NCBI RefSeq assembly: GCF_000350225.1
Contig: NW_005179078.1
Coordinates: 10,836-74,835 of the forward strand
Reading direction: 5' to 3'
Source: Chondrus crispus
Taxonomy: Eukaryota; Rhodophyta; Florideophyceae; Gigartinales; Gigartinaceae
Length of the DNA: 64,000 bases
Shown: one piece after another, positions 10,740 to 20,939 of the stretch
Numbering within the stretch: position 1 is the first letter of the stretch
Layout: each line of letters begins with the position of its first letter
Notes under the pieces: generated by a model
What the model saw: only the letters and a program-made list of their open reading frames with translations
What the model was told of the DNA's origin: nothing
The model's database searches: none
Made by a program: the position numbers and the translations under genes

Positions 10740-11760
10740 TCAAACTTCATAGAGGTTTTCGACACCCAACGGACACGAAACTTCTGAATCTCATCAGAAA
10801 AGCTCGGCCGCACGAGGCCACCGAGGCCATCACAAAAGTCTTGAAAGAGATCTCTATGTCATGCAATACCTGTCAAAGGCTTGGATCACAACCAACTAGC
10901 TTCAAGACCACTTTACCCACACTGCAAGAAGTTAAGTTTGGTGAAGAAATATCGATGGATCTGATGTTCATCGAGGGAAAAGAATTCTGCATATTGTCCA
11001 CACTGCAACTCGTTTCAGCTCGGCCATATTTTTAGACTCTCAGGGTCAGAATTAAGGACAATCAGTCAACGGAATATGGGTTGCTTTCCTTGAAGCGTGG
11101 CGCACTCTCTATCCAGGATTCCCTAACCGCGTCAGAACTGATGCGGGATCCGTTTTCACTTCGCTCTTCACTTCGCCTAGGTGGAAGGAAATGGCCGAAA
11201 GCGTTGGGATAGAACTTCGAATTTCAGGAGTTGAAGCTCACAACTCATTAAACGTTGGAGAAAGACTACACGCACCCCTTCGAAGAATTAATCGAAGGAT
11301 AATATTCGACTTTCCTCAAATTGACCGCAACATTGCATTGAAACTGTAAATCAAAGCCATGAACGATACCAACAGAGATAACGGACTGGTTTCCTCACTA
11401 GTTGTATTCGGGATAATACCAAGATTCCCAATCATTAGCTCAGATATACCCGCTCAGAAAGAAAGGATGCTTGCACTTTCAAAGGCACAAATGGAAAGGA
11501 ATGCTGTAGTGGCCGAGAGGCGCATTCTTGCTGCTCTTACCAGAAGAATCCCAACTGCAACCGATTTCGTATTTGAATTAGGTCAAGAAGTACTTTTGTA
11601 TCAAGAAAGAAGTAAAGAATGGATGGGACCTGCCCATCACAGGTATAAGGGAAAAATAGTTGATGTTAAGAGCAACGACGGGCAATGGCATAAGACCATG
11701 AACATGCAACAAGTTAAGCCTTATGTTCGACAAAACTCTGAACCAACAGACATGCTCTCA
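10740..11760 (+). pseudogene. copia integrase remnant
   Basis: The order is a GAG-pre-integrase/HHCC zinc domain (HRGFRHPTDTKLLNL... then SCNTCQR, 10740-10890), the start of the core (GEEISMDLMFIEG, first Asp, near 10945), then after a break RTDAGSVFTS (second Asp, near 11130) and NVGERLHAPLRR (catalytic Glu, near 11260). A C-terminal part from 11359 (FELGQEVLLYQERSKEWMGP...KGKIVDV) resembles the small DNA-binding barrel. Stops and shifts divide it into at least three frames. Confidence 0.75.
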
Positions 11761-12718
11761 CGGGACGAGTTCCTTATTACAATGTTGAAACCGTTTAAAT
11801 CAGTAAACAGACCAAAGCCCTCTAATTTCGATGTAGAACTCACTGAAGTGATCAAACCTGGTGACCCTAGATCGACCGATGAAAGATTCAGAGCCGCAAA
11901 GAAGAAGGAGCTGCAAGGTTTGATTGAAAAAGGAACTTGGAAGCTTTTCTGCCAGTCAGAAGTGCCTAAGAACGCAAACATTCTCGGTGGTAGATTTGTA
12001 CTAGCAATAAAAGATGAAAGCACTAAAGACGAAGTATGGAAAGCCCGTTTTGTAGTTCAAGGATACAGTGATAAGCTACAAACGTCTCTTGTACATGATA
12101 ATGCCACACCAAGGCAACATTCCACACGAATTTTGATCGGATTGGCAGCAATATGCGGATTCCGACTATTTTAACAGATGTGACTCAAACATACCTTCAA
12201 TGCGCAGAAAAACTTATGGGGGATGTATATATAAAACCGACTGGAGAATTGGAACTGAACCAGGACAAGTTGCTGAAGTTGTTAAACCCTTTGTACGGTC
12301 TTGCCGATAGTGGTGATTACTGGGGCCGTACCATAGCAATCATATAAAAGAGGACTTGAACATGACCAGAACAACCGGTGATGGAACATATTTCTTTAAA
12401 TGCATACGGGACAAGCTTGATGGCATGTGCATTACCTACGTGGACGATGACCTCCAAACAGGTACCAAGGAGTATTCAGATCTCGCCCACAAGACAGACG
12501 AGAAGTTCAAGTGTAAGGGAAGAGCTTACGATAAGTTCAGTTTCGTCGGAGTACAAGTTGAGAAAAAGGATTCTGAATACATGATCCTCCAAACGTCGTA
12601 CATCCGAAAGATAGAGAGGCTGCCGGACACGGCCACGTACAAGTCATATCGATCATTAAGAGCCAAAATAGCCTGGATTACGTACACTAGACCAGATATT
12701 AGTTTCTCTATTGCTCAA

Positions 12719-12830
12719 GCCGCCCAGGTTACCCAATCACAGTATACATACTATGATTGGGTAGCCTGGGCGGCTCGGATTTGAATTTTTGAATCCGTAG
12801 CATGCTACGGATTCAAAAATTCAAATCCGA
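12719..12830. repeat. Two abutting 56-bp palindromes
   Basis: 12719-12774 is an inverted repeat with 25 of 28 arm positions matching. 12775-12830 is a perfect 28+28 palindrome centred at GCATGC. The outer arms continue the RT/RNase H coding sequence on each side. The inner 56 bp (12747-12802) are inverted copies of those flanks. Confidence 0.95.
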
Positions 12831-12995
12831 TACATTAAATGCATCATTAGACGACTCAAGAAAAGTCGTACCTACCATTGAGGTATCCCAAACTTGACGA
12901 TAACCAGTTACACATAACAGTTTATTCATATGCTTTGTATGCAAACAACTCTGAGGGCTCTTCTCGGCTTGGATACATCATATTTCTGTGTGATA

Positions 12996-13070
12996 GCAGC
13001 AAATTTTGCCCACCACTCTATTCAATAGAGTGGTTGGCAAAGGTTGCTGCGGACGACCAATTTGGTCGTC
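12996..13070. repeat. Second palindrome pair in RNase H
   Basis: 12996-13050 is a 55-bp inverted repeat (24 of 27 arm positions match), followed at once by a 19-bp palindrome 13052-13070 (GACGACCAA / TTGGTCGTC). The pattern is the same as at 12719. Confidence 0.9.
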
Positions 13071-13484
13071 TCATAAGGCTAAGCCAGTGTCAAGATCAGT
13101 TTTAGGCAGCGAAACCATGGCCTTTGCTGACTCCTTTGATATGGCCTTCATGCTCAGACACATACAGAAGATGATGAACAAAAGATACCGATCCTAATGT
13201 TTACGGATAGTCTCTCACTATTTGATGTTATCACAAAGGCATCTACAACGGTTGAAAAAAGACTAACGATTGACCTCGAGGTAGTCAAAAAGGCGTACCA
13301 ACAAAATGAAATGGAACAGATCGGATTCCTTCGATCTGAACACAATCTAGCTCACTGCTTGACAAAGGCTAATGGCAACGATTCACTAATCAACACCTTA
13401 AAAAGCGCATGAATCATGCACCCCGTGGATCAATGGATTGACAGAAGCCACAATGAGGATACGTCACGTTAGAAGTAGAGGGAA

Positions 13485-13827
13485 TGTGGGAAATTATGGT
13501 ATGACGGTGACGCATACAGGACGAATAAATGCACCTCAACGCAATTAATGTAGTGCACAACAACGGGAGCGTTTTAATAATCTCAGCTGTCAACATGCAG
13601 TGCATCCTCTCCTAAAAATGCTTCTATAGTGCAAAACATTACGTGAGGAGAGGACAAAGCACCTAGCTGAAGTAGTATAAATAAGGGAAGAGTCAAGGCA
13701 GACTAGCTGCCAAGACAAGCGAAAACAAAAACGAAGCCACGACAATAAAAAGCGCGATTCCTCTCATTCGCCCGGTCTTTCCGGTTAACCATTATTGTTC
13801 CCCGCTTTTCTGTTATTTTGTGCGACA
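13485..13827 (+). repeat. copia 3' LTR
   Basis: 343 bp, TG...CA, preceded by a purine-rich stretch (AGAAGTAGAGGGAA, 13471-13484) that would serve as polypurine tract. Target duplication CTTTC follows at 13828. A few substitutions and small indels separate it from the 5' LTR. Confidence 0.93.
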
Positions 13828-13832
13828 CTTTC

Positions 13833-14489
13833 ACCGCTACAATTTGATGCCATTGGAACCCGGCTCTCTACGTACATTGCACGAAACTGTAATAAATATA
13901 CTCATCTACAGCATCAATTATCGCGCTTTCTTCGCTCTTTCCCGGGAGTGTTCTTGTGTACCACCCCAACAGAACATGAGAAAGCCATCATTGAAGATAA
14001 TAAAATGCTTAGAAGCACAGTTCCGAAGTTAACTTTAAAAAACTGCGCGAAATTGGGATAGATACGCGAAATTCCATATAGTACAAGAAGGGTCATTCTA
14101 TGAGTTTTTCGAAGCTGAAATTTAGAAATCAGAAATATGACAGCAATGCACCGATTTCCAATTTCCGTCTCGCCGTTCGGTCTATAACATTTAGAAACTT
14201 TTCACAGACAACCAATAATGGGCGCCTCCTGAAACCTATAATACACAAATTGTGTGTACACAAATCACCATTTTTGTGTACATCACTGTAATTTGTGTAT
14301 GCACAAATGACAAAACTGGTATAGGCTCGACCACGGACGAGGCAAATGTGCAACATACACAAATCGCATTTTTGGCAGGAATGAGAGCGACAACGGGTTA
14401 GTATCCTCCGCCAACAAGCGCATCTCTGTCTTCCGCGTTCCCGCCTCCAACATCCTCTATCCTCCAGCTCCCATCTTCCAGCTCTCATT
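13833..14489. other. Intergenic; CACAAAT-rich inverted repeats and CCAGCTCC repeats
   Basis: No gene is supported. From 14240 to 14380 short direct and inverted copies of ACACAAAT/ATTTGTGT recur. From about 14450 to 14515 a 10-15 bp CCAGCTCCCAT-like unit is repeated four times. Confidence 0.45.
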
Positions 14490-15346
14490 TTGCAGCTCCC
14501 ATTCTCCAGCTCCCGCCAGCATGCCCACGGGCGCGGGGGCGTCATGTCCGGCACTGGCGGCGTGAAGCGCCACGAGTCATCGGCGATTGGCAGCATCGGC
14601 AGGATGCACGGCACGACGTCGACAGACTTAGGCCAGTACGTCGCGCGCGACACGCGGTCGTACTTCACGGCCATCGTGTTCAGCGGCGGTTTGGCCCGCA
14701 GCAGCTCCGGCGGCACGTGCACGTCCAGCAAGCACGCACGGTCGCCGCTGGTCACGGCACACGCGAGCAGTGTCAATCCATTGACAACGACGCGCGCTCG
14801 CGCGTTTCGAGCGCGTCGAGCAGGGGTGGGGGCCGACGGCGGGAAGGCGTGTGGATCGCGCGGCGCGGTCTTGGAGACGTGAACGAGGCGCAGAGGCATG
14901 CGCTCCATGGGGAATGGAGTCCCGGCCTCGAAGAAGAAGCGCATGGTGACGACGGGGACGATGACGGCGACATCCTTGTGGCGGCTGAGGACGTAGGCGG
15001 CGACGGAGTCCTCGGCAACGTCGCGCTCGACGCCGCCGCGGGCGTGGACCTCGGTAAAGCCCTTGCAGAAGTGCACAGGGACGCCCGGGACGAAGGCGCC
15101 GTTGGTGAGCCACTAGCGGGACACGAGGGAGGCGGCGAGCGAAGAGAGGGTGGCGGCAGAGAGCGCGTGCTGGGGTGGGGCGATGCCGAGATGACGGCTG
15201 GCGAACGAGACCCAGATGGCCGGGTCCGTGGCGGCGGCCACGGTGGTGGAGCAAAACTGGGAGAAGAGGGTGGTTTGGGCGGGGATCATGCGGTCGACAA
15301 AAGGAAGGAGGACATCGTGCGGAAGGTGAGAGAGCGCCTGCTATTA
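14490..15346 (-). pseudogene. Broken gene of unknown function, possibly F-box-like
   Basis: On the minus strand, one frame runs from about 15346 to 14490 with a single TAG near 15110. The N-terminal part, LPHDVLLPFVDRM followed by a conserved Trp after DPAIW, has a loose F-box look. Beyond the stop comes a compact, protein-like stretch (VHFCKGFTEVHARGG, ACLLDVHVPPELLRAKPPLNTMAVKYDRVS, YWPKSVDVVP). GC-rich codon use matches the intact genes. After about 14500 the frame runs into low-complexity Trp/Arg/Cys sequence. No start codon is clear upstream (TAA and TAG occur just before). The call as a former gene is fair; the family is a guess. Confidence 0.4.
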
Positions 15347-15597
15347 CTTCCTTGGCGAAGAAGCAACAGCAGCAGCGCAGATGAGGAAGGCATGCCTGCT
15401 CAGGGATATCTCGGTCGGTTTCGCGTCTCGTTCGCAAAGCCCTTCGATGCCATTGAGTAGGAGCAAAATTATTGCTCGTCAGTCAGGGGAGAAATTTGTG
15501 CACACGAGTTTCAGGGGTGACACAGAAGCACATTTCTAGATTTTGAGAAATTTGTCAAAAAAATGTGTACTGCACAAAAATAGTTTCAGGAAGCGCC

Positions 15598-15670
15598 CAA
15601 TATTGCACTCGAGTACTAGGTGTGCAGCGCACACCTATTACTCGAGTGCAATATTGTGCACATTGTGCAC
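15598..15670. repeat. 59-bp palindrome plus small adjoining palindrome
   Basis: Arms 15598-15625 and 15629-15656 match at 27 of 28 positions around a 3-base centre. GTGCACA/TGTGCAC follows at 15656-15670. The layout is the same A-A'-B'-B as in the copia element. Confidence 0.9.
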
Positions 15671-16550
15671 CCAAGGAGTGCTCATACTCGATCGTTCCCT
15701 CTGCGACCGCCATTGCAAATACCGATGCCTGCTCGTTTCCATCGTGAAATCATTCCCTCTGCCACCTGCAATTTAAGAGAATGATGGCTGCTCGTTTCCC
15801 CTATGTGACAAGGTGTCGTCTCCCGTTCCGCAGAGTATTGCAGATCGTGAAAAAAAGAAAAATCGGAGAGACGTTGCTAATAGTTTTCTAAACAATCTTA
15901 CAGGCGTCAATTAGTTGCCGTGTTCTTCCTTGACGGACTATCACAGCGATAAGAGAAAGTTTCAGTCGGGCGAACGAGGGGGAAGGGCGGGAGATAGAGT
16001 TGGAGGCGTCGTCGAGGAAGGGTGTGGGAGGGGCGGAGTGTTCAGGCGGTGGCGTGCCGAGATCGAAGGCAGCGATGTAGAAGGCACTGTGTGAGGCGTG
16101 ATGGTGGGAGAGGTTTGAGGTGGAGGCGACGTCTTGGCCGCAAACGATGGCGGAAAGAACGCCCGAGAGCGGGAGCTGTGTGGAGAGGGAAGGGGCGGCG
16201 GGAGGAAGGAAACGGGACTGGGGAGGGAGGGAACGTGTCTAGGTAGAGAGGGAACCGGACTGGGGAGGGAGGGTACGCGACTAGTGAGGGAGGGAACGGA
16301 ACTGGTGAGGGAGGGAACGGGGCTGGGCAGAGAGGGAACGAGAGAAGCCGGGCAGATTGATTGATAACAAGCATTGTTGACTTTCTTAATTGGCGGGACT
16401 GCGATGGCAGTTTCATCTGATTTCATGTACGGCAATTCCAGATTTCCCCTACACGAAAACAGATGATAGAAAAGTGGAAACACACGTGGCAACGTAGCAG
16501 GCGCTTATTGGGTATATGGCGTATGACAAGTTTCCAAATTTCGAAATTAC
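15671..16550. repeat. Intergenic with 21-bp tandem repeat
   Basis: About seven imperfect copies of a 21-bp unit (like GGAACTGGTGAGGGAGGGAAC) lie at about 16205-16345. Read on the minus strand they give a 7-residue repeat PSLPSPV within a Pro/Ser-rich frame (15962-16492). This frame is low-complexity, and I do not call it a gene. Confidence 0.5.
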
Positions 16551-17169
16551 TGGAGCATAAACCCCCGGTCGCGTTGGGGGTTTAGCTGTGGTTCTTCGAA
16601 GACCTGTGTACGCGAGAGAGGACAAACACACACACACCAGAAAAGAACGCGGGCGGTGGTAGCGTGGTAGAGCGGTGGGGAGCGGACGCGAACACAGTAC
16701 GCGGTAGAGTGGTTCGACGCGCTCGACGACCCGGGGCGGCGCTGGTTAGCGTTCTAGCACCGACGGGCGGAGGCGGATCTAGCTCGCGCGCGTACGTTCG
16801 CGACCGCTACCCGCGTTAGTTTCTAGTTAACGCGCTCGCGTTAAGAGAACGCGTTTAGAATAAGCGGACGGGGTTAGACCTGCGGTGGAGGATCTGGTAC
16901 CAAGCCCGTGCTTGTCCTTTTTCTCCCACCGCCGCCGGTCGCCCTGTCGTTCAATATACAAGTGAATAATCTACCATACATACTACAATATCTTTCTAGT
17001 GGCTTGCACGGTAAGCTCGCGTTCCTTACTCCGGATTGCCCCGCTGTACACGTGCACAGCGAGCATCAAGCGCGTACTTACAGCCGCGGGCGCACGCGCT
17101 GTAAAACGTGTCATGTGTGTACAGTAGCCGCCCCCAGCAGTGAATAATCACCTTCGCGATTATGCTACA
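16551..17169 (-). repeat. E1 3' LTR (left)
   Basis: 619 bp. It begins TGGAGCATAA (from TGTAGCATAA) and ends TTATGCTACA on the plus strand. The first 380 bp (R-U5 side) match the 34169 LTR almost base for base; the rest (U3 side) is clearly diverged. An AAACCCCC/GGGGGTTT hairpin lies at the U5 end. Confidence 0.85.
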
Positions 17170-17172
17170 TAG

Positions 17173-17182
17173 CCCCCCCCTT
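17173..17182 (-). promoter_or_regulatory. E1 polypurine tract at 3' LTR
   Basis: On the minus strand AAGGGGGGGG ends three bases before the LTR, preceded by the stem GTGAAC...GTTCAC. The same module occurs in E2 at 48601-48632. Confidence 0.75.
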
Positions 17183-17186
17183 AGGC

Positions 17187-18117
17187 GTGAACGTCCGCGT
17201 TCACTCTTTTGGTAGGGAGCACGGGGGGGTTCTAGTCGAGGACGACGAGTCGAGCACCCATGCTTCGGTATCCACACGTCCACTTCCACCCTCGGCCCGG
17301 GGTGTATGCGCCGCGTCTAGCACTGCCTGTGTCTATCCGGTACGCGCTTCTGATCCCTCATTCACCGTCGCGGTCCATCGACATGGCCTCTTCCATCGCC
17401 CGTCAAGGCGTGCTGGGCCCCGTACGACCAGCAATATGCAATTTGCGTTGCCGCCGTCTACTCTAATGAGCGAGTACGTCCAAATTTCCCTTCTGCGTCG
17501 CCGTCCGGTCCTTCGTGAGGCTCTGAGCGTGTCCTTGCGCATTCCGGGGTTCAACCCGTCATCAAGCGTGGATCCCCTCATCCCCCTTCCGCTTCCCCTC
17601 GAACTCTTTCTGATACCCTGGCATTGCCCATCCGCGAGTGAGCAGCAATTGTTGTTCCGTCTCGTACCTCCCCTTCTGGGTTACGGCCTAACGCGTTCGT
17701 GGGGGTCAGCGGTGACCTATCCATCCGTGCGTGTGCGGCGACCCCGTGTGTCATGCGTGCGAGCCGGTCTAAGGGCGCATTCATTAGGACGCATTCAGTA
17801 TGATACGGCGCAGGGGCAAGCGGAGTGCATACGCTTTGCGCGTTGGCTCGGCGGTGCACCGTGCGTCCTTCGTGAGAGACGAAATCGGGGTGTAGGAAGC
17901 AGATGCGTGCGCAGCCGACTAGGTGAAAATTTGCCCTCCATTTTTTTCCATTTTTTTCTCTTCCACAGCCATGGCGGCGGCGGACGAGTCAACTGATCGA
18001 GCGCCCGAAAGCTCTGCCCCGCTCCCCGCTAGTCGCGGGCTGTCCTGTCGTGCCGCTGGAGGTTTTTGCTCTTGACGCGCTCTCTTCCCGTCTCACCGCG
18101 CTCGGTCCTCCCCTCAG
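17187..18117 (+). other. Leader of the E1 antisense gene
   Basis: Open but not obviously conserved sequence between the polypurine tract and the antisense ORF. An ATG at 17971 is in frame with 18118 but meets TGA at 18073. TCCTCCCCTCAG directly before 18118 and TTCTCTTCCACAG before 17971 look like 3' splice sites, so a spliced upstream exon is possible. Neither is proven. Confidence 0.3.
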
Positions 18118-20295
18118 ATGGCCAACCACGTCAACGACAGGGGCTCGGGCCCGCGGCCTTCGGACTCACCTCCTGACCTGCTATCGACCCTGTCGGCCAG
18201 CGACGCCGGTCGGGGTACCACAGTGTCACCAAGTGCCTCGGGGAACCCTTTAGGGGAGCACCTTTCCCCGTTCCAGAGGGCCCGCTCACGCGATTCCACG
18301 GTTTCGGTCGTTCTCGACGTCTGGGCGATACCTGCCTCGCAGGGAGAGAGCGCGTCCACGCCGAGCGTATGCGGTTTTCCGTTAGCTCCCGCCCCCACGG
18401 GGATGCTTTACCAACCCGAAGAGGGTTCATACGGAGCTTGTAGGAGTTGCCGCTGTCCCGGAGCGCCAGTCAGTGAGCGCGTACGCACTGGGGCGGAGAA
18501 CACCACCGCCGCGCCTTCCACCACCCAGTGGTTGGGCATGCCTTGGGGAGGTTCCGTGCCGCTCCCCCTCAGCCGAATGCGCTACCCGTGGCGTCGTCAT
18601 GCGCGGATTCGAGTCACAGTGGCGGAGTTGCTAGCACGTTCTTGCCTCCGCCCAGACCTCGTGCGCATTCGTAAGATCCATGAAGCGGGCTTCGCGGCGG
18701 AGTCGTCAGCGGTTCTCGGCCGCCTTATGGCCGAGGGTGGAGGCACGGCGTACCTGGTACCGGACGAGATTCCTTGCGATCGCACCTTCGCGTACAGCCC
18801 GGCCGAGGCGGAGTACATCGAACGCATGGCCTCTGCCACGTTCTCTGGCCCCCGCGGTGGTCCGCACCAGTTTGTGTTGTCTGGAATCTCGTCGCTTTAC
18901 GTGTGCCCTCGGCCGTACGCGTATTCCAAACCACGCGTGTCTCTGCAAAAGTCCGCGAGTGCGTTGATGCGCCTCCACGGCATTGCGGTGGCGCATCACG
19001 ACTGGTCGGCGTACAGGAGGATCGATGAAGTCGACGGTCGCGTTTTCCGTTCCGCCTCGTTCGAAGGGGGACTCACCCCCGCTGACTTCCCGGCCTTACT
19101 TGACGCGGTCCGTACTTCCTTCCCATCTTTGGGCATCCATCCGCTGCTACCGTTCATCCTGAAGCATTTTGGATACGCATGTCTCGACCGCCGCCATCCC
19201 GCTTGGGGCCTCCTCACGTATAACTGCGAACGCGAATGGGCTTGGTATATGACCAGCGCCATAATGAGCGAGGTCTGCGTCAACCGGCGGTTGTTTATCC
19301 AGCCCCCCACCACGCTTGCATATTTGGAGAGGGTCGCTATGGGACTTCCAAATGTGGCACTCCATCCTCTGGAGTGTCATTCTACGCACTTCCTCCGGAC
19401 CTTCGGCTCTGCCATTGAGCTTCTGCAACGCGCGCTTCGCGTCGACGAGGAGGCCCGGCGCCTGTGGACTGACTTCACGTTCGGCGAGCGGGCGGCGTTT
19501 CTGCAATACGATATTCGGAACGATACGTTCGCGTCCTCCTCCGAATCGGGTCCGACAACTCTCCCTCGTACGGGCGCGTTCGGGGGCGTAGGCTCCGAGG
19601 CGCGTGAGGCGCGGCGCAAAAAGTACCGCGATTTGGACGCGGTTAGTCCGACCCTCGACGTCATAGGTAGTACGCCTTCCCGAGTTGCCAGGCCGTCGGT
19701 GGCTGGCCCTGCGGCGAAGCCGGCTCCTGTCGTGCCCCCAGTTCCGCCCCTGGCGCCGCTGGGGTGTGAGCCTATTCGCGAGTCCGAGGTGCGCGACCTC
19801 CCCGTTGCCCGGCGCGAAGTGGCAGACATACCCAAGCTCTCTCGAGCTCTGGGTAATTTACGGGACCGCGCCTGGTCGGTCGGGGAATTATTGGTAACGT
19901 TGTCCACCTGGTTCTTGGAGCGGACGGATGACGCGCACCGCCAAGCCAGTGAATGCGAGCAGCTGTCATCGGAGTTACAACTCGCCACGGAGGAGTTACG
20001 ACGGTCTCGGGAGGATAAGCTCCAGCATATGGACGCGTATGAGCACGCGTGCGCTGACCGGGACCGGTACCGCAGGGAGCGTGACGCACTCCGCAACAAA
20101 AGAGCGATGTCTTCCCGCGGGGGTGGCCTACCGCCCCTGAACCCTGCTCCTGTGTGGCGGGAGCTTATCCGCGATCCGTACGCGCACATTCCAACCTACG
20201 CCGAGGTGCACGAGGTCCCTCGTCATCCCAGCTACTGTCCCCTGGACCCCTACGGTGCGGGTCCGGAGGGAGCCCCGGGTAGGGCTAACCCGTGA
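18118..20295 (+). CDS. E1 antisense protein (homolog of E2 antisense ORF)
   Basis: A 725-residue frame without internal stops, on the strand opposite gag-pol and next to the 3' LTR. From about residue 100 to the end it aligns along its length with the E2 protein at 51666-54338. Shared blocks include PLPL...YPWRRHAR / YAWRRHAR, LMAEGGG, PDEIP.DRTFA, SLGIHPLLPFILKHFGYAC / SLGVHPLLPYVLKHFGFAC, NCEREWAW / NVEREWAW, EARRKKYRDLD / EARRKRYRDLD. A C-terminal coiled coil (about 600-690) ends DRYRRERDALRNKR. No catalytic motif, signal peptide or membrane segment is seen, and I recognise no family. Conservation at protein level over diverged DNA argues that the product is used. It would need its own antisense promoter, in or near the LTR. 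Confidence 0.8.
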   Translation: MANHVNDRGSGPRPSDSPPDLLSTLSASDAGRGTTVSPSASGNPLGEHLSPFQRARSRDSTVSVVLDVWAIPASQGESASTPSVCGFPLAPAPTGMLYQPEEGSYGACRSCRCPGAPVSERVRTGAENTTAAPSTTQWLGMPWGGSVPLPLSRMRYPWRRHARIRVTVAELLARSCLRPDLVRIRKIHEAGFAAESSAVLGRLMAEGGGTAYLVPDEIPCDRTFAYSPAEAEYIERMASATFSGPRGGPHQFVLSGISSLYVCPRPYAYSKPRVSLQKSASALMRLHGIAVAHHDWSAYRRIDEVDGRVFRSASFEGGLTPADFPALLDAVRTSFPSLGIHPLLPFILKHFGYACLDRRHPAWGLLTYNCEREWAWYMTSAIMSEVCVNRRLFIQPPTTLAYLERVAMGLPNVALHPLECHSTHFLRTFGSAIELLQRALRVDEEARRLWTDFTFGERAAFLQYDIRNDTFASSSESGPTTLPRTGAFGGVGSEAREARRKKYRDLDAVSPTLDVIGSTPSRVARPSVAGPAAKPAPVVPPVPPLAPLGCEPIRESEVRDLPVARREVADIPKLSRALGNLRDRAWSVGELLVTLSTWFLERTDDAHRQASECEQLSSELQLATEELRRSREDKLQHMDAYEHACADRDRYRRERDALRNKRAMSSRGGGLPPLNPAPVWRELIRDPYAHIPTYAEVHEVPRHPSYCPLDPYGAGPEGAPGRANP

Positions 20296-20939
20296 TTTCG
20301 AGACTTGGTCATAGTTGCCCGTCGGTAATTAGTCGTGTGTGTAGATGGTTACCGTAAGAAAGGGGCTGCTCAACGGCCGTCTTCTTTGCACCATTCTTTT
20401 GCAACGCGTCCAAATTTTGCAACGCAGCAAGTTATCTTGTGGCAGTGCCGACCGTTTCACACACCACAGAGGCGGGTTGTCGAATCGTCCGATAGCACGC
20501 CGTACCTCCCGTCTCAGCTGACCGCAGACCTTTCTACAGCGCCATCTGCGCTTATCGCTCCTCACACGACCTCCTCCGGTCTCCTTTTGGCACATCCCCT
20601 CCCCTGTGTCGCTGTGCCTGACGGGCGACGACGAGTGGCAGAAAGCAGCGCTCAGCGCGGGCAGGGGCCACGTGAAGCATGGAGGGCGTGCCTGCGCAGC
20701 GCGAAATGCGCGCGTACGCATAGGACAGCTTGATGCTCTTGATCAAATCACCTAAAATTTTCCGACAAAACTCCGGAGGCAATTTTTTGGCCAAAAATCC
20801 GGCATGATCGGTGATTGGTGCGCTCTCGTGCGCATGCCAAAAAATTTCCGGAAATTAAAATACGAGGGCGTCGGGCGTAGCCCCTGCGGTGGCACGCTGC
20901 TCGGCGTACAGTACGAATGCCATGCCGTACTGCAGCGCC
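20296..20939. other. Spacer between antisense gene and captured fragment
   Basis: No conserved frame is seen. Both antisense gene and captured fragment point their 3' ends here. Confidence 0.4.

Larger units (their letters stand above)
11761..13412 (+). pseudogene. copia reverse transcriptase and RNase H remnant
   Basis: RVT_2-type RT begins with FRAAKKKELQGLIEKGTW and GGRFVLAIKDE, shifts frame near 12165 to ILTDVTQTYLQ and LLNPLYGLADSGDYW, and again near 12350 to the catalytic TYVDDD (about 12435). RNase H pieces follow at 12878 (YPKLDDNQLHI...ANNSEGSSRLG), 13063 (WSSHKAKPVSRSVLGSET) and 13197 (TDSLSLFDVITK...KRLTIDLE, SEHNLAHCLTK). Two of the breaks are caused by fold-back insertions (12747-12802 and 13022-13062): reading past them restores the frame. 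Confidence 0.85.
6938..13827 (+). mobile_element. Ty1/copia LTR retrotransposon, full length but decayed
   Basis: Two direct LTRs (6938-7284 and 13485-13827) begin TG and end CA. The flanking 5 bp are identical, CTTTC at 6933-6937 and 13828-13832, so this is one complete insertion of 6.9 kb. The internal order is zinc-finger region, gag, protease, integrase, RT, RNase H, with integrase before RT as in copia. Nearly every domain is split by frameshifts or stops. It lies just downstream of the synthetase and in the same orientation. Confidence 0.95.

Noticed and set aside
15962..16492. 176-codon Pro/Ser-rich minus-strand frame
   Set aside because: Most of it is the translation of a 21-bp tandem repeat; no conserved part.
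17922..17970. Possible mini-intron (GTGAAA...TTCCACAG) before 17971
   Set aside because: Only about 49 bp and no branch site; the frame still meets a stop before the antisense ORF.
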